Source: Siphlonurus alternatus (lineage: Eukaryota; Arthropoda; Insecta; Ephemeroptera; Siphlonuridae). From it: a stretch of DNA of 64,000 nt. Below, piece after piece: positions 60,226 through 64,000 of this stretch. The DNA lies in the NCBI GenBank assembly GCA_949825025.1, contig OX463786.1:16501911-16565910 (forward strand). Reading direction: 5' to 3'. The position numbers were made by a program, and so were the translations under genes. Every line of letters begins with the position of its first letter. Position 1 is the first letter of the stretch. The notes under the pieces were generated by a model. It did not search any database and was not told the DNA's origin. It was given only the letters and a program-made list of their open reading frames with translations.

Positions 60226-60683
60226 CTTTATTTAAAAAAATACCGGCTCACATTCATTTTAATTAACAAACATTCTAAAATATCAAAATTATTTTGAAAA
60301 GCGGTAATTATTTCTAAATTAAATATCAGTATCATTTATAAATTTTAAGTGTTATTTTATTTTGCCGTCGATATTTATGGTCTCTATGAATATAAATTCA
60401 TTAAAACACGTACGTTAATAACGTTGGTAAATATGTACAGTACATGTTTTTATTTTTTGGAAAAGAAGAAAATTTTTCCTATTATTTAGGCCACGTCTAT
60501 TAATTGCATGCAAAATTATACATAAATCACGTGTTTTTCTTCAACGGATAACAAACATATTGATAAAAATAATCCCGCCTGTCTCTCTCCTTTCCTCTCT
60601 CTTCATAACATACAGTACTGTACTGTGTGCATATCATTAAACAGTGAAAAAATTTATTTTTTTAATTATATATAATGTATAAG
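60226..60683. other. Intergenic tract
   Basis: No repeat or exon recognised. Confidence 0.4.
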
Positions 60684-60695
60684 TATATTCCGTAT

Positions 60696-61122
60696 GGAAG
60701 GTGTGGCACAGTGCGCTTCACCGGGTCTCGTCAGATCATCGAAGTCAAGCAACGCCGCGCGTGGTTAGTAGTTGGATGGGTGACCATTTTCAACAAAAAC
60801 CACGTTTCCCACCCAGGGGTAAAACGTTGCGCTTTTCCACTATGTGGTTCCCCTGGCTTTGGACCATTGCACTTCCGGTTCATTGACAAAAGCTGTAGCG
60901 TCCATCCTGGCTGAGGTTTCCACGTTGCCCTCAGCCGCAGGCAAATGCCGGGATGGATTTGCAAGGCCGTGGCCGCCCCCGTTCCAGAAGAGCCCGCGAA
61001 ACGCTCAAGTTAGGGTTTCGGAAGGTTCGGGGTTTCAAAGTAGTATAATGTAATTAGTAAATAGAAGTACCCAATAGGGTTTGATTAAAAAAAAAATAAT
61101 AAAAATAAAAAAAATATATATA
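60696..61122 (+). mobile_element. 5S rRNA-derived SINE, subfamily 1, copy 2
   Basis: Flanked by the perfect 12-bp duplication TATATTCCGTAT (60684-60695 and 61123-61134). The head (60696-60785) parallels 5S rRNA: GGTCTCGTCAGATCATCGAA, GTCAAGCAACG and TGGTTAGTAGTTGGATGGGT, followed by GACC. A 280-bp body and an A-rich tail (AAAAAAAAAATAATAAAAAT) follow. It ends 95 bp before the paralogue start codon. Confidence 0.93.
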
Positions 61123-61216
61123 TATATTCCGTATCTAGGAATTTTCATACAGACTTCAACTTGAATAAAATTTGTTCAAATTTTAATGAATTATACTTTC
61201 TGCAGCTACACTTGAA

Positions 61217-61271
61217 ATGGACCTCTTTATTTGGATTACTTTGTTTGCAACATTATTTGGTAACACAGCTT
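61217..61271 (+). CDS. Paralogue exon 1 (signal peptide)
   Basis: An acceptor-like TTCTGCAG 12 bp before the ATG suggests a 5' UTR intron, as in the first gene. Phase-1 donor GCTT|GTAAGT. Confidence 0.82.
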
Positions 61272-62627
61272 GTAAGTACAAAATTTAAATTGGTTGCATT
61301 ATTTAGGATGCTACATAGAATTTTTTTTTTTATTAATTTCAGCAGCTGAATTGGTATTGCTGAAACATAATGATACACGGCAATGCATTTCCAAAGGAGA
61401 CACTGAATCTTCTGCTTTGGTATGGGTTGGTCAATATAACAGTGAATACGGTTATCCAATTTATACGGGTATGTATTTCTTGTCCATACACTAAATGTTG
61501 AGATAATCATTATGCCCAAATTACTTTTTGTCAATATATTATACATTTTTGCATTATTAATTTACAGCATATATTATTATACTTACGTCTAAAGCATGTA
61601 TTTTGAGGGAATTTGAAATATTCAATCATTACCTTATATATGATTTTTAATCAATATATAAAAAAATTGATAGCTTTATAATATAACCAAAGAATTAATT
61701 CTTTGATATAACCAAAGAATTAATATCTACATATTAATTCTTTGATATAACTGTTATTTTATAATGTTCATAAAATAAGTAAATTAAGCATATAAAATAT
61801 AAAATTTTCCTTGGAGTAAAACCTATTGTTTTATTAAAAATTTATCGATGCTGGAAAATAAATTAAAGTAATTTAATTTTTTTTTATTATATTATGATTA
61901 TTTTAAATTTAACTTAATTAAAAATAAATAAGAGCTTCAATTTTTCGAAAAAAAAAAAGTATATGAAATTTTTTATTATTGTTTGGTTAATTAAGTTTAT
62001 ATTTTTATTTTACAGTTTATATTTTTATAATCTGTTCATGTTTTTTGAATAATCGGTGCATAAAAATTGAAATATTTTTATTTAATTACGCGACTATAAT
62101 TAATTAAATTTTTACGCAGATTGACACGATTTTTTAAGGTATATTTGTCACTTTGGAAAAATTCCCACTTGCAGCCATGTTAATCACCATACCCGTGTGT
62201 TCTTACGTACCATCATTTGATTAAACAATGCTGCAAAGGGACATTCTTCGAGGCGACAACTTTACTTGAACATAACGATCGGATGGAGAAATTGTAGTCT
62301 GGCGTTCAAAGTTTACGAACAGGTTTATTACTATACAAAAAGTTTACATGTTGCTGATAAAATTGCACCTTCAGACTCGTTTAAAGTTTCCTGAACAAAC
62401 AAGGATGCTCTCCTTAACATTTAAATAAAAATTTTCTGTAGGTTCATCATGGAAATATCCGGAGAAATTTGACAGTGACGCCAAAATGTTAAAGCAGTTG
62501 TTGACATGCGATGTTATCAACAACAAATGTGACGGCTGGAAGAGTGGGGGCTTGTTGACAACTGTCCACAATTGGGACCTTGAGAACAAAATCAATTTGG
62601 GGCTTGTGCTTGATCATCGTTGGGAGG
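61217..62627 (+). CDS. Tandem paralogue of the FAMeT receptor, first three exons (partial)
   Basis: Join of 61217..61271, 61343..61468 and 62442..62627: 122 complete codons so far, open at the right edge. MDLFIWITLFATLFGNTA is a signal peptide. Then come AELVLLKHNDTRQCISKGDT, ESSALVWVG, SSWKYPEKF, CDVINNKCDGW and KINLGLVLDHRWE, aligned with receptor exons 2-3. All three introns are phase 1, as in the first gene. The exon equivalent to receptor exon 4 is not found before 64000 and should lie beyond the window. Confidence 0.88.
61343..61468 (+). CDS. Paralogue exon 2
   Basis: The acceptor is the tandem TTTCAGCAG (NAGNAG): using the first or second AG adds or drops one alanine without a frame change. 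Donor ACGG|GTATGT. Confidence 0.85.
61469..62441. other. Paralogue intron 2
   Basis: AT-rich. At 61685-61750 the word CAAAGAATTAAT recurs with its mirror ATTAATTCTTTG, a small palindrome also seen at 39170-39205. Nothing coding. Confidence 0.45.
62442..62627 (+). CDS. Paralogue exon 3 (WKYP / C-x6-C-x-GW module)
   Basis: Acceptor TTTTCTGTAG, donor GAGG|GTAAGT, phase 1/1. Encodes SSWKYPEKFDSDAKMLKQLL, TCDVINNKCDGWKSGG and ENKINLGLVLDHRWE. Confidence 0.92.
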
Positions 62628-62671
62628 GTAAGTGATATATAACCATTCATTTATAGGATATTAAAAAAAAA

Positions 62672-63556
62672 ATGGACATAACCTGCCTGCTTGTTTACTG
62701 CATATTTGGATAGAGGACATCGAGTTATGTATGTATTGTCCGTTCTTTTTAAAAAAAATGAACTCTTTAACACCCTTAAATTGTATTCGTAACGTAAATG
62801 TAAATGAGCTGTAGTTCTTAAAAACACGTCATTTGATACTTAAAAATTAACAAGTATAGTAATTTTAAAAGTGCAAGAAATAGTGAAGTGTCTTATAAAA
62901 TCAACAAATTCTACAATCAGACATTTTTTTTATAAGGTGTACTGTTTTAATTATATTTTAAAGTTACTATGTTTGCCCTAATTATTTAATTTTTAAATAG
63001 CGATTGAAAAATATTAGTTTACAGTATTTAATATATTTTAAATAGTTTAAATCAGACTTACAATTATAGTTGTTGTTTTTTTATAATATGTTTGAGAATT
63101 TTGCGTCATTAAAATCATATTTATTTTGTTCTGAACGTGTTGTGTGCCTATCTCATTGTTCACAATTAACGCGTTGGGAGCAAAATATTTTGACCCCAAC
63201 GTGTTGGGAATTTTGTTGAAGTGCCCATAATGCGTTGGGATAAAAATCGTGATGCTCCGAACGCAAATTTCACGTCTGGGAATTTCTGGATGGTCCCAAC
63301 GCGTTGGGATAAAAAATTTCGCGTCCGAAGCAAATTCGCTTCCGGATTGTAAAAAATATGTACATATAGTCTGTTAATTATACCTACAAAGCAAACATAT
63401 AGGGGAAGAAGTTTCATGAATGATGTTACTGCGTCTTTCCTCTGGATTTGGAGGCTGTTAGAGGGTTAAATAAAATATGAAAATAATTGACGATTCAATA
63501 CTCGAGGTACTCTATCCAAATAATCAATTATTTTTTTTCTTGCAAGTTGTCCAATT
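62672..63556. mobile_element. MITE family B, copy 7, with internal insertion
   Basis: The left arm (62672-62793: ATTTGGATAGAGGACATCGA) and right arm (63418-63556: TGTTACTGCGTCTTTCCTCT, TCGAGGTACTCTATCCAAAT, GCAAGTTGTCC) flank about 620 bp of unrelated DNA holding the ACGCGTTGGG repeats. Confidence 0.65.
63168..63320. repeat. Interspersed ACGCGTTGGGA repeats
   Basis: AACGCGTTGGGA-type words occur four times (near 63169, 63196, 63229 and 63299), one as the full palindrome CCCAACGCGTTGGG, with GGGAATTT and GGATAAAAA spacers. Local GC is higher than in the flanks. Confidence 0.6.
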
Positions 63557-63559
63557 TAA

Positions 63560-64000
63560 TGAAAAATTCTCAATTGATACTTCCTGCGTATGAAAATTTC
63601 CCTGAAATCTTCGCGAGAATAATTTAATTAATTGTATTAGTATAGTTCTGTGTTATCTGTTTTAATTTAATTATAAGTATTTTCCTCCTTTTAGGGACAT
63701 GGGAGAGGAAAGGGTAAAACTTTAAATCATTTGGATATTATTTTTGTATATTTCATTATAAGATGGACTTACTATAGCATTGAGCATTATAGCATTTTTC
63801 TGCATTAAAATAATTTTCATAAATAAATTCACTACCTTTTTTTTTAAATTGGCTTTTATATACTTCGCTAAACCACAGAGTTCCAGTATGAACTATAATA
63901 AAATCTCTGGCTAAATGCTCATTACATGAATACTGCGAATGATAAAGCGTCACTAGTTAAAGTTTATATTTAAAAAACTGTTTAATAGTATTTATTCATT
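63560..64000. other. Right window edge, paralogue intron 3
   Basis: AT-rich, no exon found. An acceptor-like CCTTTTAG at about 63694 is followed by a short G-rich stretch without a convincing frame. Confidence 0.4.

Noticed and set aside
60696..60785. Functional 5S rRNA gene
   Set aside because: Only the head resembles 5S, many stem positions are changed, and it is fused to a 300-bp SINE body with target duplications.
59123..61053. Several frames of 60-131 codons on both strands
   Set aside because: All are inside 5S-derived SINE copies; the same peptide fragments recur in the copy on the other strand.

Overview
This is a eukaryotic, invertebrate-type genomic window. It is AT-rich, its genes are split by many GT-AG introns of 0.3-4.5 kb, and the DNA between exons is packed with short non-autonomous transposons (hairpin MITEs), SINEs and microsatellites. 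I see no bacterial, phage or CRISPR features. The phylum cannot be fixed from the sequence alone.

Layout. (1) 1-12 kb is gene-poor. It holds one possible minus-strand gene: a TATA/Inr-like promoter and 5' UTR exon near 10.54-10.67 kb, a first coding exon at 8181-8285 and a possible further exon at 281-355. (2) 14.8-27.7 kb holds a complete plus-strand USP39/Sad1 gene (tri-snRNP spliceosome factor, catalytically dead ubiquitin protease). Its ten coding exons keep frame across every junction and encode 461 aa; the introns hold a 1.2-kb inverted repeat, a tRNA-derived SINE, a hAT element and a LINE fragment. (3) 28-33 kb is a repeat nursery with two hAT/mariner-like elements and a retroelement with target duplications. 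(4) 33282-34367 is an intronless coding region for an ankyrin-repeat/SOCS-box (ASB-type) E3 ligase substrate receptor of 361 aa. (5) 34.4-41.5 kb is repeats only. (6) 41586-53863 holds an eleven-exon gene for a 588-aa type I membrane protein: signal peptide, a conserved Cys/Trp N-terminal module, a farnesoic acid O-methyltransferase-like (FAMeT/Methyltransf_FA) domain, a MAM-like region, an eight-cysteine laminin-type EGF, a partial Sushi-like segment, one membrane helix, and a short tail whose only tyrosine lies in a YxxM motif. (7) 61217-62627 holds the first three coding exons of a tandem paralogue on the same strand with identical intron phases; it runs off the right edge.

The genes do not form a pathway. 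USP39 acts in pre-mRNA splicing, the ASB protein in CUL5-type ubiquitination, and the tandem receptors at the cell surface. The most informative features are the two FAMeT-receptor paralogues and the transposon record. At least seven unrelated hairpin families share TTAA target sites (one proven by empty sites inside this window), at least four elements have hAT-type 8-bp duplications, there are four 5S-rRNA-derived SINE copies, and there are several Russian-doll insertions that give relative ages.
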